Source: Flavobacterium saliperosum (lineage in GTDB: Bacteria > Bacteroidota > Bacteroidia > Flavobacteriales > Flavobacteriaceae). Taken from it: 61,332 bases of DNA. The stretch is from contig NZ_FMTY01000009.1 of the NCBI RefSeq assembly GCF_900100625.1, forward strand, positions 1 to 61,332, given 5' to 3'. Each line of letters begins with the position of its first letter. Position 1 is the stretch's first letter. The notes under the pieces are model-generated. The model saw only the letters and a list, made by a program, of their open reading frames with translations. It made no database searches and had not been told where the DNA came from. Made by a program: the position numbers and the translations under genes. This document shows, piece by piece, positions 5,935 to 13,993 of the stretch.

Positions 5935-6558
5935 ATGCGCACACACTCAAAAGAAACACAAAGCAGCTTAACACCGCAAACGGCCCTACAAATTTTAAAA
6001 GAAGGTAACGAGAGATTTGTGAAAAACCTAAAAGCAAATCGTAATCTTTTACAACAAGTAAACGAAACTTCTACAGGTCAGTTTCCTTTTGCTACCATTT
6101 TAAGCTGCATCGACAGCCGTACTTCGTCAGAACTTATTTTTGACCAAGGGTTGGGCGACATTTTCAGTATCCGTATTGCAGGGAATATTTTAAACGAAGA
6201 TATTTTAGGAAGTATGGAATTTGCCACAAAAATAGTTGGTACCAAAGTGATTGTTGTACTTGGTCATACAAAATGTGGTGCTATTGTTGGTGCCTGCAAT
6301 CATGTAGAAATGGGAAACCTTACCACATTACTCAACAAAATCCAACCTGCCATTTTTAACGAAAAAACAACAACAGAAAACAGAGACGGATCGAATGCCG
6401 ATTTTGTAAATAATGTAACCAAATTAAATGTACATTTGACTATTGAACGAATTCGTAGAGAAAGTCCCATCATTGCAGAATTGGAACAACAAGGGCTCAT
6501 CAAAATCGTTGGCGGACTTTATGACGTTGAAACGGGAGTTGTCACTTTTAATGAATAA
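5935..6558 (+). CDS. Beta-class carbonic anhydrase
   Basis: This 207-residue protein should hydrate CO2 to bicarbonate with a zinc centre. The beta-class ligands and dyad are visible: Cys58-x-Asp60-x-Arg62 in SCIDSRTSSE, and His111/Cys114 in GHTKCGAIVGA. The supporting core FSIRIAGNILNEDILGSMEFA is also present. The length fits the compact bacterial beta class. No signal peptide is seen, so it is cytoplasmic. Its context, a DUF2490 envelope protein plus a divergent TetR regulator, suggests an inducible accessory enzyme rather than the housekeeping one; that is inference. Confidence 0.95.
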   Translation: MRTHSKETQSSLTPQTALQILKEGNERFVKNLKANRNLLQQVNETSTGQFPFATILSCIDSRTSSELIFDQGLGDIFSIRIAGNILNEDILGSMEFATKIVGTKVIVVLGHTKCGAIVGACNHVEMGNLTTLLNKIQPAIFNEKTTTENRDGSNADFVNNVTKLNVHLTIERIRRESPIIAELEQQGLIKIVGGLYDVETGVVTFNE

Positions 6559-6593
6559 AACTCCAACTCAAAATTAAAGCTAAAATTCAGGAT

Positions 6594-6956
6594 ATGAACA
6601 ACTTAAACACTCATGATCAGCGTATTGCAAAAATGACCTTTGCCTCTGTGTATCCAATGTATATTGCAAAAGTGGAAAAGAAAGGCAGAACGAAAGAAGA
6701 ATTGCATGAGATCATAAAGTGGTTAACTGGCTTCGACGACATGAAATTACAGGAACTCATAAAAGAGAACGTGACTTTTGAAACCTTTTTCCAAAACGCT
6801 TCCCTAAATCCGAAGGCGAACCTTATCACTGGAGTAATTTGCGGATATCGTATCGAGGAAATCGAAAATCCTTTGACTAAGCAAGTACGATATTTGGATA
6901 AGCTGGTTGATGAGTTGGCAAAAGGCAGAAAGATGGAGAAGATTTTGCGTATTTAG
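6594..6956 (+). CDS. DUF2200 family protein
   Basis: This 120-residue soluble protein matches DUF2200 over its full length, beginning HDQRIAKMTFASVYPMYIAKVEKKGRT and continuing LHEIIKWLTGFD, with the family's PKANLITGVICGYRIEEIENP segment and a charged C-terminal helix. The family's function is unknown. It follows the carbonic anhydrase by 35 bases and may belong to the same transcript. Bases 6957-7138 hold no convincing gene. Confidence 0.88.
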   Translation: MNNLNTHDQRIAKMTFASVYPMYIAKVEKKGRTKEELHEIIKWLTGFDDMKLQELIKENVTFETFFQNASLNPKANLITGVICGYRIEEIENPLTKQVRYLDKLVDELAKGRKMEKILRI

Positions 6957-7138
6957 CATTATGTTGGGAAAACTTTGTTACTCAGAGCAACCTTTAAAAG
7001 TCCGGATGCTGAAAAACAGCAAAATGTAAAAACCAGTACGGACATACAAAGATTTTTTTTTGACAAAAGCTATATATTTATTGTTTTTCAATAAATTTTT
7101 ATTATTTTTGAAGTCTTAACTTTAATACTTCAACGATT

Positions 7139-7693
7139 ATGGAAATTAAAATCAGTACTGAACAGGTACTTAAAGTATTGTATGTCCTTTCCTGGATACT
7201 GTTTATTGGGATTTGCATTGAGGCAGGAAGTTTTATCTTCAACACTGTTTTTTCTTTGGTTCTCAATCCGATTGATATCAATAAATTGTGGCATCAGGTG
7301 GATTTGTCAAGTCTGTATTCTTTCGATAGAGGTTATTATTTTGTAGTGATGCTTTTCATAAGTATTGTAGCCGTAATGAGAGCCTGTTTATTTTACCTGA
7401 TAGTGAAAATTTTACATGACAAAAAACTTAATGTAACGCTGCCCTTCAATAAAGAAATGGGGCGTTTTATGTTTAGTGTGTCATATTTGGCTTTGGGAAT
7501 AGGCATGTTTTCCTATTGGGGAGTCAACTATTCCGAGTGGTTAGCCAATCAAGGGGTGAAAATGCCCGATATACATTATTTACGCTTAGGTGGTGCAGAT
7601 GTATGGCTGTTTATGGGAATCACATTATTTGTTATTGCCCAGATATTCAAACGAGGAATAGAAATTCAATCTGAAAACGAATTAACCATATAA
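7139..7693 (+). CDS. DUF2975 family membrane protein
   Basis: This 184-residue protein has four membrane helices (about residues 12-36, 72-95, 111-130 and 150-168) and matches DUF2975, opening EIKISTEQVLKVLYVLSWILF. The family is typically encoded next to a small Xre/Cro regulator, as here, with only 3 bases between them. The function is unknown; the pair behaves as a module that probably senses an envelope state. A TANNTTTG box (tatttttg, 7113-7120) lies 19 bases before the start codon. Confidence 0.85.
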   Translation: MEIKISTEQVLKVLYVLSWILFIGICIEAGSFIFNTVFSLVLNPIDINKLWHQVDLSSLYSFDRGYYFVVMLFISIVAVMRACLFYLIVKILHDKKLNVTLPFNKEMGRFMFSVSYLALGIGMFSYWGVNYSEWLANQGVKMPDIHYLRLGGADVWLFMGITLFVIAQIFKRGIEIQSENELTI

Positions 7694-7696
7694 GCC

Positions 7697-7924
7697 ATGC
7701 CAATTATTGTAAATCTTGATGTGATGATGGCCAAACGGAAAATGTCGCTTAACGAACTTTCGGAAAAGGTTGATTTAACGTTGTCCAATCTTTCCATATT
7801 GAAAACCGGAAAGGCAAAGGCTATTCGATTCAGTACATTAGAAGCCATATGCAAAGCATTAGATTGTCAGCCCGGTGATATTTTGGAATTCGCTGATGAT
7901 GAAAAAAGAACAACCAACCCGTAA
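7697..7924 (+). CDS. Xre-family helix-turn-helix regulator
   Basis: This 75-residue protein is essentially one Cro/CI-type domain: IIVNLDVMMAKRKMSLNELS, then VDLTLSNLSILKTGKAKAIR as the helix-turn-helix, and the closing FSTLEAICKALDCQPGDILEF typical of the YozG-like short regulators. It partners the DUF2975 membrane protein just upstream and presumably autoregulates the pair. It ends before a strong terminator. Confidence 0.92.
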   Translation: MPIIVNLDVMMAKRKMSLNELSEKVDLTLSNLSILKTGKAKAIRFSTLEAICKALDCQPGDILEFADDEKRTTNP

Positions 7925-7945
7925 CAAAAGAAGTATATAATACCG

Positions 7946-7977
7946 AAAACCACGAATTGTACTACTCGTGGTTTTTC
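7946..7977 (+). terminator. Rho-independent terminator of the DUF2975/Xre pair
   Basis: The stem AAACCACGA / TCGTGGTTT with an 11-13 base loop is followed by TTTCTT. Confidence 0.8.
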
Positions 7978-7983
7978 TTATTT

Positions 7984-8160
7984 AACGTAGGGTTCATTTA
8001 ACTGTCCGATGAAGTTTCCACCGCATGAGATAGAAATTTTGCCAATCTTCTGGGCAATTTATTTACGGATTCCCTTTTAGAACATCTCGTTTTGCTCCAT
8101 TAATTGGGCTGTGTTTAACAAACTTCTTGTCGAAGCTGTTTCTTTACGTCTCTTAGCCAA
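7984..8160 (-). pseudogene. Decayed 3' end of a slipin/SPFH gene
   Basis: Reading the minus strand from 8160 gives LAKRRKETASTRSLLNTAQL then MEQNEMF, a stop, KGIRK, a stop, and IAQKIGKISISCGGNFIGQL. This resembles the C-terminal tail of bacterial slipins (ETASTRSLLNTA.. followed by a leucine-rich segment and EKIG.ISV.G..). Two in-frame stops (at about 8077-8079 and 8059-8061) and no upstream SPFH domain show it is a remnant. Recognition is from memory of the family tail. The rest of the gap up to 8290 holds nothing else that I can identify. Confidence 0.55.
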
Positions 8161-8295
8161 AAGTATTAATTCAACTAATTTACAGACTTTTACAGTTTCT
8201 AATACCTTTCTTAAACATAAGCTAACTCATTAACAAACAGGTGCTTGCGTTTTAAAATAAAAGAAATAACAGCCTTTTAACTCATTTTTTCTGTG

Positions 8296-8303
8296 TAAAT
8301 TTG
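8296..8303 (+). promoter_or_regulatory. Bacteroidetes -7 box TAAATTTG
   Basis: It matches TANNTTTG exactly and lies 36 bases before the ATG at 8340. It overlaps the only upstream alternative start (TTG at 8301), which argues for the ATG. Confidence 0.55.
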
Positions 8304-8339
8304 ACAATACAAAGCAACATCACTAAAAGCAGAGGAACC

Positions 8340-9086
8340 ATGAAAAATGTAGCTTATCACTCAGAACTCAGAGCCCTACTGTCAATAAGAAATTTTAATA
8401 GCGCTTTAGAAAAGCACTATGCCCAAATGATTCAAATAGAGAAAAATCTGGAAGAATTGAATAAAAATGCTTTGGCCATAATTGAAACACATAGTTCATC
8501 TAAATCTCAGGAAAAGTGGAAAAAAGGCTTAGAGGAAATGAACGCTTCTTTGAAAGCTATCCATGAAGTACTTGATGCCGCAAAGGAAAAAGTTAAAAAC
8601 CATGACAGATCCGATTCGTCAACATTGTGGAAACAGTTTGAGCTGCATTTGAATAATTTAAAAGAGTTGAATAAATATCTGGAAAATCTGGGATTCGAAA
8701 TACTTCCTGAAAAAGAACATAATCATTGGAAAAAAGACGTATGCAATTTTGAAGATATAATTTTACCTCTAATTGTTTCACACGCGGAAGCTTGTAAAAT
8801 AGAACTTCAGATGATGGAAAAATATACGCCTAAAGAAATACACCGATTAACTCAGATTCTTCTGGCTCATATACCTGAAAACTACAGCTTTGAAGAAGCT
8901 GATAAATATGAAAAAGATTATTTGAAAGCCTTTAAAATTTTCAAAAAAGAATTTAGGGAAGAAAAAAATCTTTGGGACGTATTTCTGGATATTTTGGCAG
9001 GAGGAACGCATCAGGCGCCGTCAGAAAGAGTAATGCTCCAACGATGGATTGAGGGCGAAAGAGGTGATTTAAAAGATAACTTATGA
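8340..9086 (+). CDS. Coiled-coil protein of unknown function
   Basis: This 248-residue soluble protein is rich in Lys, Glu and Leu, almost entirely helical, with coiled-coil stretches (about residues 20-75 and 85-115). The ATG at 8340 is preceded by AGAGGAACC and lies just downstream of a -7 box. I recognise no motif. The central part contains a His/Glu scatter (HNHWKKDVCNFEDIILPLIVSHAEACKIELQMMEKYTP) that might form a hemerythrin-like four-helix bundle, but the pattern is not conclusive. Confidence 0.6.
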   Translation: MKNVAYHSELRALLSIRNFNSALEKHYAQMIQIEKNLEELNKNALAIIETHSSSKSQEKWKKGLEEMNASLKAIHEVLDAAKEKVKNHDRSDSSTLWKQFELHLNNLKELNKYLENLGFEILPEKEHNHWKKDVCNFEDIILPLIVSHAEACKIELQMMEKYTPKEIHRLTQILLAHIPENYSFEEADKYEKDYLKAFKIFKKEFREEKNLWDVFLDILAGGTHQAPSERVMLQRWIEGERGDLKDNL

Positions 9087-9394
9087 TTCACCTCATGCGA
9101 TTTTTTAAAATTGATTAACTGAAAGCCTGTCCCGAACTGGTCTTATCCGGAAGAATGGAATCGCATAGAACTTGTTTTCGAAAATTCCGTCATGAAAACC
9201 TCCGCATCCGCATAAAAAAATATAAGGAGAAGCCATTTCCCGATACCAGGATGAAAACGAATAATTGTTACGTCAACATAATGACATAAACAAACAGAAA
9301 AGACGTAACTCACATTGCTGCTTCATTATATACATGTGAACAATTCAAAAAAAGATAGCCTAATACTACACCGATTAATTATTAACAGGCTTCT
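9087..9394. other. Gene-free stretch, possible decayed coding sequence
   Basis: No intact ORF is present. The plus-strand frame through 9118-9209 reads KPVPNWSYPEEWNRIELVFE and onward for about 30 codons before stops, with protein-like composition, so it may be a gene remnant; I cannot name a family. No repeat or terminator stands out. Confidence 0.35.
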
Positions 9395-10159
9395 TTATAC
9401 CCGGTACACATCCAATTCTTTTATCTGAGCCTTATAATCAGAAGGCAGTAGGATGCTCTTAATCAGTCCGTCCAGCTTTATCATTCTACTGAATTTATAC
9501 ATTGGTACGACTGGTGTCAGCAACGAAAAATCACTGAAATGTAACAATTCTTTTACCCTTTCAGGTACCACTGTTTTTTGCCCTTCGAGCAATACCATAA
9601 ACCTCATCGTGCCCAAGTGTTTTTCATATTGCTTAAAAAGATCGTTTGTATATTCGCTTTTCTTCAAGTCATTGTTTAAATGTTCGTTTCTTACAGGCAG
9701 CCATTCTATATAGTTAGATGGTAAACCTTCCAATCCCATCCTCACTCCTACACGATAAAAAACATTGTGAACCTCTTCCTTTTCCGCATCGGTTAACTTT
9801 CTTTCAAGTAACTCATAGGCGGCAATGGAATAATGTATCAGCATGAAAAGCACGTCACGATACGCCCAGTCGGGTATGGCCGCACCGCGTTTATGTTCTA
9901 CTCCGGTATGTATTTTCCGCATGATGTCAATTGCGTCATTAGCTTCGTCCATTGAAGAGAAAACAATTTTCCTTGCGTAACCAACGGTGGAAAACAACCT
10001 CCCTAAAGGATCAGAAGGCAACTTTCCTGTAAAATAAAGCCAGTCCACCGCTTTATTAAGTGCAAATTCTGCAGCGGCTCCGGCAAATATAAAAAGGACG
10101 GTGTCACTCTTGCCCCAGATTTTTCTAACTACCGATTTTTTGTCAACAAAGTATTCCAT
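9395..10159 (-). CDS. MpaB-like oxygenase (DUF2236)
   Basis: This 254-residue protein matches the MpaB/DUF2236 family related to latex-clearing oxygenases, which bind heme b. Visible hallmarks are FAGAAAEFALNKAVDW, then GRLFSTVGYARKIVFSSMDEA, the HTGVEHKRG segment with the putative heme-side His residues, and PDWAYRDVLFMLIHYSIAAYEL. The substrate is unknown. It has no signal peptide. It is divergent from the small membrane proteins at 10291 and shares a 130-base intergenic region with an ACTTTG palindrome. Confidence 0.7.
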   Translation of the reverse strand: MEYFVDKKSVVRKIWGKSDTVLFIFAGAAAEFALNKAVDWLYFTGKLPSDPLGRLFSTVGYARKIVFSSMDEANDAIDIMRKIHTGVEHKRGAAIPDWAYRDVLFMLIHYSIAAYELLERKLTDAEKEEVHNVFYRVGVRMGLEGLPSNYIEWLPVRNEHLNNDLKKSEYTNDLFKQYEKHLGTMRFMVLLEGQKTVVPERVKELLHFSDFSLLTPVVPMYKFSRMIKLDGLIKSILLPSDYKAQIKELDVYRV

Positions 10160-10208
10160 AACGTAAAAATGATTTCAGCTAAAGTACAAATATTTTTTAA
10201 TAAAAAGT

Positions 10209-10237
10209 ACTTTGTATTTCAAAGTTTATTATATTTG
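10209..10237. promoter_or_regulatory. Palindrome ACTTTG-N5-CAAAGT with promoter box TATATTTG
   Basis: A perfect inverted repeat (10209-10225) lies between divergent genes, immediately followed on the plus strand by TATATTTG (10230-10237), a -7 box for the gene at 10291. The overlap of palindrome and -33 region suggests a repressor site for one or both directions. The regulator is unknown. Confidence 0.5.
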
Positions 10238-10290
10238 TAAAATAAAAATCAGAAAAACGAACAGATTAACCATTTAAAAACGAAACATTT

Positions 10291-10581
10291 ATGATTATGC
10301 AAAACAGAAGACTTATCGGTATTGTGATTACAGTAACAATGCTATTGACAGTACCACTAATCGCAATGCAATTTACAAATGAAGTAAACTGGACACTCTC
10401 CGACTTTATCGTGGCCGGTGTTCTTTTATACGGTACCGGACTCCTATGTGAGTTTGTTATGAGAAAAGTAACCAAAACCGAACATCGAATTGCAATCTGC
10501 GCCTTGATTCTTGTACTGTTGCTGTTAACATGGGTGGAACTGGCTGTGGGTATTTTCGGGACACCTTTCGCGGGATCATAA
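10291..10581 (+). CDS. Small membrane protein, three helices
   Basis: This 96-residue protein has hydrophobic segments at about residues 8-26, 38-55 and 67-88. The start could be 10291 or the second ATG at 10297. No family is recognised. It is probably co-transcribed with the next small membrane protein (10-base gap) from the TATATTTG box about 55 bases upstream. Confidence 0.65.
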   Translation: MIMQNRRLIGIVITVTMLLTVPLIAMQFTNEVNWTLSDFIVAGVLLYGTGLLCEFVMRKVTKTEHRIAICALILVLLLLTWVELAVGIFGTPFAGS

Positions 10582-10591
10582 TTTTAAAACC

Positions 10592-10861
10592 ATGAAAAAC
10601 GAGCACACTTCAAACGGAATCGGTTGGGCTTTGGGTCTGTTGATTTTTGCAATCGGCGTAATGAATTTGCTTTGGGTGCACCCTGTTCCTACAAGTATTT
10701 GTATACTGATTTCTTTGGTTTACTTTCCTCCGATAGCGTCTCTATTGAAACAAAAAATTGGGCTTTCGATTCCGTTGCCAGTAAAAATCATTCTGGCTAT
10801 CGTAATTATATGGTTTACCTTAGGCGTGAGTGATCTTGGGGACATGATTGATGATTTGTGA
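10592..10861 (+). CDS. Small membrane protein, three helices
   Basis: This 89-residue protein has hydrophobic segments at about residues 10-27, 28-45 and 62-80, including a Pro-rich turn (YFPPIASLLKQKIG). No family is recognised. It lies 10 bases after the previous small membrane gene, forming a two-gene unit closed by the terminator at 10888-10922. Confidence 0.65.
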   Translation: MKNEHTSNGIGWALGLLIFAIGVMNLLWVHPVPTSICILISLVYFPPIASLLKQKIGLSIPLPVKIILAIVIIWFTLGVSDLGDMIDDL

Positions 10862-10887
10862 AAAAATTAGAAGCAGGATAACGCAAA

Positions 10888-10922
10888 TAAAAAATCCGAA
10901 TCTTAACGATTCGGATTTTTTA
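10888..10922 (+). terminator. Rho-independent terminator
   Basis: The stem AAAAATCCGAATC / GATTCGGATTTTT has a four-base loop (TTAA) and a T-run. Because the A-run is mirrored, it could also serve the minus-strand gene at 10941. Confidence 0.85.
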
Positions 10923-10940
10923 TATTTTTCCTCTGATGTA

Positions 10941-11120
10941 TTACACTCTTCCCTTTAAGGCATTGAACACCCAGGCAATGGCAAAAAATCCAATCCCAAC
11001 AGCTCCAAAACCCCATCCGGCCACATCATCATATCGGTAAACGCCCAAACCAACAATTATAATTCCCATTACAATCATGATTAATGTTGCCCATCCTAAA
11101 ACTGTATTTTTATTCATCAT
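10941..11120 (-). CDS. CAL67264-type small membrane protein
   Basis: This 58-59 residue protein starts MMNKNTVLGWATLI; two adjacent ATG codons (11120, 11117) are possible. It has two membrane helices (about residues 8-27 and 37-52) around YRYDDVAGWG, and ends AIAWVFNALKGRV. The composition and closing motif match a small membrane protein family widespread in Flavobacteriia. The function is unknown. It has a start, a clear frame and a bidirectional terminator beyond its stop. Confidence 0.75.
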   Translation of the reverse strand: MMNKNTVLGWATLIMIVMGIIIVGLGVYRYDDVAGWGFGAVGIGFFAIAWVFNALKGRV

Positions 11121-11209
11121 TTTGATTTCTGTTTTTTATTGAGGTGCGCAAATATCGTGATTTTAATTGTTTTAGAAAAGTTTACGGTTAAAAGATGTAT
11201 ATCAGAAAC

Positions 11210-11623
11210 TTACTTTACTCTCAAAGCCAGTTTCCCACCCAGATACGCCATAGGAATGTAAGCAACTACCAGATCCACTATAGCAAACCAAGTTGGTGAC
11301 GGCAATAAGTACACATTCGCAATCCCGCCTAAAAGGAAAAAGATTCCCACCCCAATGGCATAGTTCATTTTACTGTTCGCAGCTATGCGCGCTGCTATGA
11401 AAGCGCCTACAAAGGTTCCCAATGCATGAGCCAGAAACGGAAAAATAAAATGTTTGGGCTCAAACAGGTGCATCACTGCTTTTAAGCCTTCCATGGTTTT
11501 AACATCTGCGCCTTCCGGTGGCGGTATGATACTGCCGCTTACCGAAATCAGAGCCATGTTCACAATACTGCCCACTATAATCCCTATCATTACAGCGAGA
11601 ATGTTTTTAACTGTTGTATTCAT
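11210..11623 (-). CDS. Four-helix membrane protein, unknown
   Basis: This 137-residue protein has membrane helices at about residues 6-30, 58-80, 87-106 and 112-131. The Gly-rich first helix (IGIIVGSIVNMALISVSG) and PPPEGAD loop recur in a family of small Bacteroidetes and proteobacterial membrane proteins, but I cannot name it. It stands alone. Confidence 0.7.
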   Translation of the reverse strand: MNTTVKNILAVMIGIIVGSIVNMALISVSGSIIPPPEGADVKTMEGLKAVMHLFEPKHFIFPFLAHALGTFVGAFIAARIAANSKMNYAIGVGIFFLLGGIANVYLLPSPTWFAIVDLVVAYIPMAYLGGKLALRVK

Positions 11624-11723
11624 ACTTTTGTTTTTGGTTGGTACTGCAATATACTATAAACCAATTTATGTTCCTGTTGTTTTTCAGCAAGTGCTGGAAG
11701 ATTTTCAGAGTTAGTAATCTCCT

Positions 11724-12440
11724 TTATTCCTTCAATTGAAGGGCAATCCGGTCTCTACCATGTAAAAATCGGGTCTCACAATCTTCAATACTGCCCTGGT
11801 ATTTCATTTCTTTTGAAACGGCAAACGTATAAACCCCTTTTCCTTTAGCCATCCGATCCAGTTTACATAACGCTTTTGGCGAAAGTTTTTTATACAACGG
11901 CTCCAAAACTGCACATTGCTCGTCCCGTCCATAGGCATTATCCCAGTCCTCAGCCACTTTGCCTTTGAGGATTTCCGATGAAAAATAGACCTCTTTTAAT
12001 TTCGGGAATGCAAACGCAAGCACCCTGGCGCATCCTTCATTGGCAAAATCCACCACTTCCTTGTTTCTTACCACCACAACCCGTACAAAACCATAATCCA
12101 AATTCGAAAGCTGATTGGCAACAATCTCCGCAATCCCAATCCATTTGATTTCATGTCCCTGCTTCTTTATTTCCTGATCGAACCAATGATAAAAATCGCG
12201 CATTTCGCTTAATGTAGTATACTTCAGATTGCCATTATCGACAGAGAGGTTAAACACATTTGCTTTTTTCCAAACTTCTGTTTTACGTGTGCGGTCCTTT
12301 TTCAGCCAACATCCTTCCTGAAGGGTTGCCTGTCCGGTTTCTTTCTGATAGGCTTTTAACGATTTCCATTCCTGAGCAGTTACAAGCGGTGCCTGTAGTA
12401 AAAGGAAAATCAGCAGAATCGAATGTGCTTTCAAATGCAT
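11724..12440 (-). CDS. Exported protein of unknown function
   Basis: The ATG at 12440 gives 238 residues with a clean signal peptide (MHLKAHSILLIFLLLQAPLVTAQ). The longer in-frame reading from 12596 has no signal and overlaps the neighbouring CDF gene. The mature part starts EWKSLKAYQKETGQATLQEG and contains REMDFYHWFDQE-like aromatic and charged segments, several cysteines (EGCWL, EGCARV, DEQCAV, ALCKL, EDCETR) and a C-terminal FLHGRDRIALQ. The even number of well-spaced Cys residues suggests periplasmic disulfides. No family is assigned with confidence. Confidence 0.7.
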   Translation of the reverse strand: MHLKAHSILLIFLLLQAPLVTAQEWKSLKAYQKETGQATLQEGCWLKKDRTRKTEVWKKANVFNLSVDNGNLKYTTLSEMRDFYHWFDQEIKKQGHEIKWIGIAEIVANQLSNLDYGFVRVVVVRNKEVVDFANEGCARVLAFAFPKLKEVYFSSEILKGKVAEDWDNAYGRDEQCAVLEPLYKKLSPKALCKLDRMAKGKGVYTFAVSKEMKYQGSIEDCETRFLHGRDRIALQLKE

Positions 12441-12499
12441 GGTTTTGGTTGAATTCCTATAAATAATGACTAAGCCAAATATACAAAAACGAGTGCTTT

Positions 12500-13294
12500 T
12501 CAATTTCCTAATTTTAAAATTCTCATGGCCCCGCGAACAACCAAAATAAAAACGATTGTTCCAATAATCAAGTCGGGTTTGTTTGAGTTCAGCCAATGTA
12601 CCATTACTCCGGCTGCTATTACGCCTAAATTTATAATCACATCGTTTGAGGTAAAAATCAGACTGGCTTGTATATGTGCTTCTTCTTTACTTTTAGATTT
12701 TTGAAGAAGATAAAGACAAGTGCCATTAGCAATAAGTGCCAAAGCGGAAACGACAATCATTGTTGCAAAATCGGGAAGTTTTTCCATACCCGTAAAGCGT
12801 CTTACAACTTCGATAAAACCGATTATTGCCAAAAGCATCTGAAAATAGCCTGCCAGCTTGGCTATACTTTTTTTACGGATCAGGGTTGCACCCACTGCAA
12901 AAAGGCTTATTCCATAAACAAATGCATCGGCAAGCATGTCCAAACTGTCGGCCACCAGTCCCATTGATTTGGAAATTAGCCCGGTTGTCATTTCAATTAA
13001 AAAGAAGAGAAAATTGATACTCAGAACCGTCCAAAGCAGCTTTCTTTGATTGGTTTGTTCGGAAAATTCGGTTTGGTTGGTGGTTTCCGTTATCAGTTTT
13101 CGGGCGCCTAAATTCAGACTGCTGATGGACTTTTCGATTTCTTCCGAATTTCCATCGTGAACAATTGTCAGCTTCCGGTTAGGGATATCAAAATCGAGAT
13201 TTTTAATACCCGAAAGGCCGTCCAGTTTCAATCGGATTAAATTCTCCTCAGACGGACAGTCCATTTTGGTTATTTCAAAAATTGATTTTTGCAT
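12500..13294 (-). CDS. Cation diffusion facilitator with N-terminal HMA-like domain
   Basis: This 264-residue protein is a fusion. Residues 1-70 have a ferredoxin-like heavy-metal-associated fold (FEITKMDCPSEENLIRLKL..) in which the usual CxxC is reduced to a single Cys (MDCPSEE). Residues 85-264 form a CDF-type six-helix transporter. The metal-site helix ADSLDMLADAFVYG keeps the D-x3-D pattern of CDF helix II, and FTSNDVIINLGVIAAG gives the matching helix V Asp. It should export a divalent cation (Zn, Co or Cd) in exchange for protons. The short C-terminus lacks the usual cytoplasmic CDF domain; the N-terminal domain may replace it as the metal sensor. Confidence 0.85.
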   Translation of the reverse strand: MQKSIFEITKMDCPSEENLIRLKLDGLSGIKNLDFDIPNRKLTIVHDGNSEEIEKSISSLNLGARKLITETTNQTEFSEQTNQRKLLWTVLSINFLFFLIEMTTGLISKSMGLVADSLDMLADAFVYGISLFAVGATLIRKKSIAKLAGYFQMLLAIIGFIEVVRRFTGMEKLPDFATMIVVSALALIANGTCLYLLQKSKSKEEAHIQASLIFTSNDVIINLGVIAAGVMVHWLNSNKPDLIIGTIVFILVVRGAMRILKLGN

Positions 13295-13370
13295 TCCCGT
13301 TCCGTTTTTTTATCCCTTACCCAAATATACAAAAAGAGGTGTAGTTTCCGTAGTTGCCTAATAACCTAAT

Positions 13371-13919
13371 TTACGTCCGTTCTTTCCGGTATTGACTTAA
13401 AGCAATGGCTCTCCTAAGTCTTGGTCGGTTATACCGTTGCAGTACTATCGGATACAGATTGAGTACGATATTTAAAATGAAAAGCCACAAAGAAGCTAAA
13501 AGTCCAAATGTCAAAGCGACGTAAATGGTGAAACCGGTAACAATAAAAAAGATAATGAGATGCCCCAATTCGGATTGTCTTGTGCGGTATTCCAAATGAA
13601 GTAAGGCTTTCAGGTTCTTTTTGACAGGATTCGCTTTTTTGTTGAGTTTTTCCCAACCAATCCAAACCAGTACTTTCCGGAAACCGTTAACACCCAAGGA
13701 TTCATAGATTTTTCCCTTCCTTTCCCACTCTTTTTCGCTGTAGTATTTTGATTTGAGTTCCGATTTCAGCGTTTCCGTAAAGAAGAAAACACACATCATC
13801 AATACCAGATTGAGCATCCAGGCAAACAAAAAACCCTGCAGTCCTATCCTACTCACGAGTCCGTAGACCAACAGGATGGTAATGATCAGGTTCAGACAAA
13901 TTAAGATGGCTTTACGCAT
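13371..13919 (-). CDS. Membrane protein resembling CrtO-type acyltransferases
   Basis: This 182-residue protein has membrane helices near residues 5-23, 28-46 and a pair at about 120-157. The end NLYPIVLQRYNRPRLRR resembles the conserved C-terminal motif of glycosyl-4,4'-diaponeurosporenoate acyltransferase (CrtO)-type proteins, and a middle EKEWERKGKIYESLGVNGFR segment also fits. Those proteins acylate carotenoid glycosides, but no carotenoid genes are nearby, so the substrate is unknown. A general membrane-protein call is safe; the family call is tentative. Confidence 0.55.
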   Translation of the reverse strand: MRKAILICLNLIITILLVYGLVSRIGLQGFLFAWMLNLVLMMCVFFFTETLKSELKSKYYSEKEWERKGKIYESLGVNGFRKVLVWIGWEKLNKKANPVKKNLKALLHLEYRTRQSELGHLIIFFIVTGFTIYVALTFGLLASLWLFILNIVLNLYPIVLQRYNRPRLRRAIALSQYRKERT

Positions 13920-13993
13920 GTTATGTTTTTTAGGTTAACAGACAGTTACCATGACATTTTTTTCCATAAACTGATGTTATATCACATTGTTTC

